Below are positions 13,815-14,036 of a DNA stretch of 14,036 bases, piece by piece (position 1 is the stretch's first letter; each line of letters opens with the position of its first letter). Origin of the DNA: Clostridiales bacterium UBA1389 (GTDB taxonomy: Bacteria; Bacillota; Clostridia; Oscillospirales; CAG-382); NCBI GenBank assembly GCA_002305335.1, contig DBQR01000005.1:22652-36687 (forward strand). The letters run 5' to 3'. Made by a program: the position numbers and the translations under genes. The notes beneath the pieces were generated by a model. It saw only the letters and a list, made by a program, of their open reading frames with translations, made no database searches and was not told the DNA's origin.

Positions 13815-13833
13815 AACATAAAAATTTGACTAT

Positions 13834-13862
13834 ATTATACAGAATTTTGTCCCTTTTGTCAA
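13834..13862 (-). promoter_or_regulatory. Perfect-consensus promoter of the solute-binding lipoprotein gene
   Basis: On the minus strand TTGACA (13862-13857) and TATAAT (13839-13834) are both perfect and separated by exactly 17 bases. The mRNA leader would be about 25 bases. A promoter this strong suggests either very high expression or control by a repressor. Confidence 0.88.
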
Positions 13863-13977
13863 TGTAAAGTTGTCTATCCATCTAATTTTTAATTATTATA
13901 TAATACATTTCTTACTGAATAAGCGATACAAAAACACCGACCGAAAAAACATAATTTCCCCTTATACAAATAAAACC

Positions 13978-14005
13978 TTGACATTGGGAAAAATGAAGGT
14001 AAAAT
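13978..14005 (+). promoter_or_regulatory. Promoter of a plus-strand gene beginning just beyond the window
   Basis: TTGACA (13978-13983) and TAAAAT (14000-14005) with a 16-base spacer. It is followed by a ribosome site and diverges from the lipoprotein gene. The 115 bases between the two promoters (13863-13977) are AT-rich and hold no gene that I can support. Confidence 0.65.
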
Positions 14006-14023
14006 AGAATTAATTTTAATTCC

Positions 14024-14028
14024 GGAGG
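14024..14028 (+). promoter_or_regulatory. Ribosome site of the next gene (coding region outside the window)
   Basis: GGAGG, 8 bases before the end of the window, implies a start codon at or within a few bases after 14036. The product cannot be seen. Confidence 0.7.
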
Positions 14029-14036
14029 TTTGAAAA

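Overview
The window looks like a chromosomal segment from an anaerobic, low-to-moderate GC Clostridium-class Firmicute, probably a gut-type Oscillospiraceae/Ruminococcaceae relative or an uncultured neighbour. The basis is strong AGGAGG-type ribosome sites, SigA-like promoters (TTGACA-N17-TATAAT) in AT-rich spacers, the peptidase T / serC-serA / gdhA gene types, an MKK-type lipoprotein signal peptide, and a two-hairpin intergenic repeat of a kind I associate with gut Clostridia. This lineage call is inference, not a database result. I see no phage, transposase, CRISPR array, tRNA or rRNA.

Layout, left to right: (1) 1-20 is the right half of a terminator, then pepT on the minus strand. (2) Diverging from pepT is a plus-strand cluster: a DUF4434-type TIM-barrel protein, an RpiR/MurR-type regulator (HTH plus sugar-phosphate SIS domain) and a BaiN/YhiN-type flavoprotein whose start codon is unclear. 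(3) gdhA (NADP-type glutamate dehydrogenase) has its own extended -10 promoter and a clear terminator. (4) A spacer of about 220 bp carries the two-hairpin repeat and a separate perfect palindrome. (5) A single minus-strand Gfo/Idh/MocA oxidoreductase follows. (6) Diverging from it is the serC-serA operon for serine synthesis. (7) A two-gene unit with overlapping ends encodes a VTC-domain protein (polyphosphate polymerase-like) and a DUF4956 membrane protein, behind a strong promoter and a leader hairpin. (8) On the minus strand are an extracellular solute-binding lipoprotein and, downstream of it, a zinc-ribbon/single-TM/NTF2-like protein. (9) At the right edge a promoter and ribosome site for another plus-strand gene are present, but its coding region lies outside.

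Together the genes cover nitrogen and amino-acid metabolism (peptide trimming, ammonia assimilation, serine synthesis), sugar-related functions (DUF4434 barrel, RpiR regulator, Gfo/Idh enzyme, solute-binding protein) and probably polyphosphate or another anionic polymer at the membrane (VTC + DUF4956). The last unit and the DUF4434-RpiR-flavoprotein cluster are the least understood parts.
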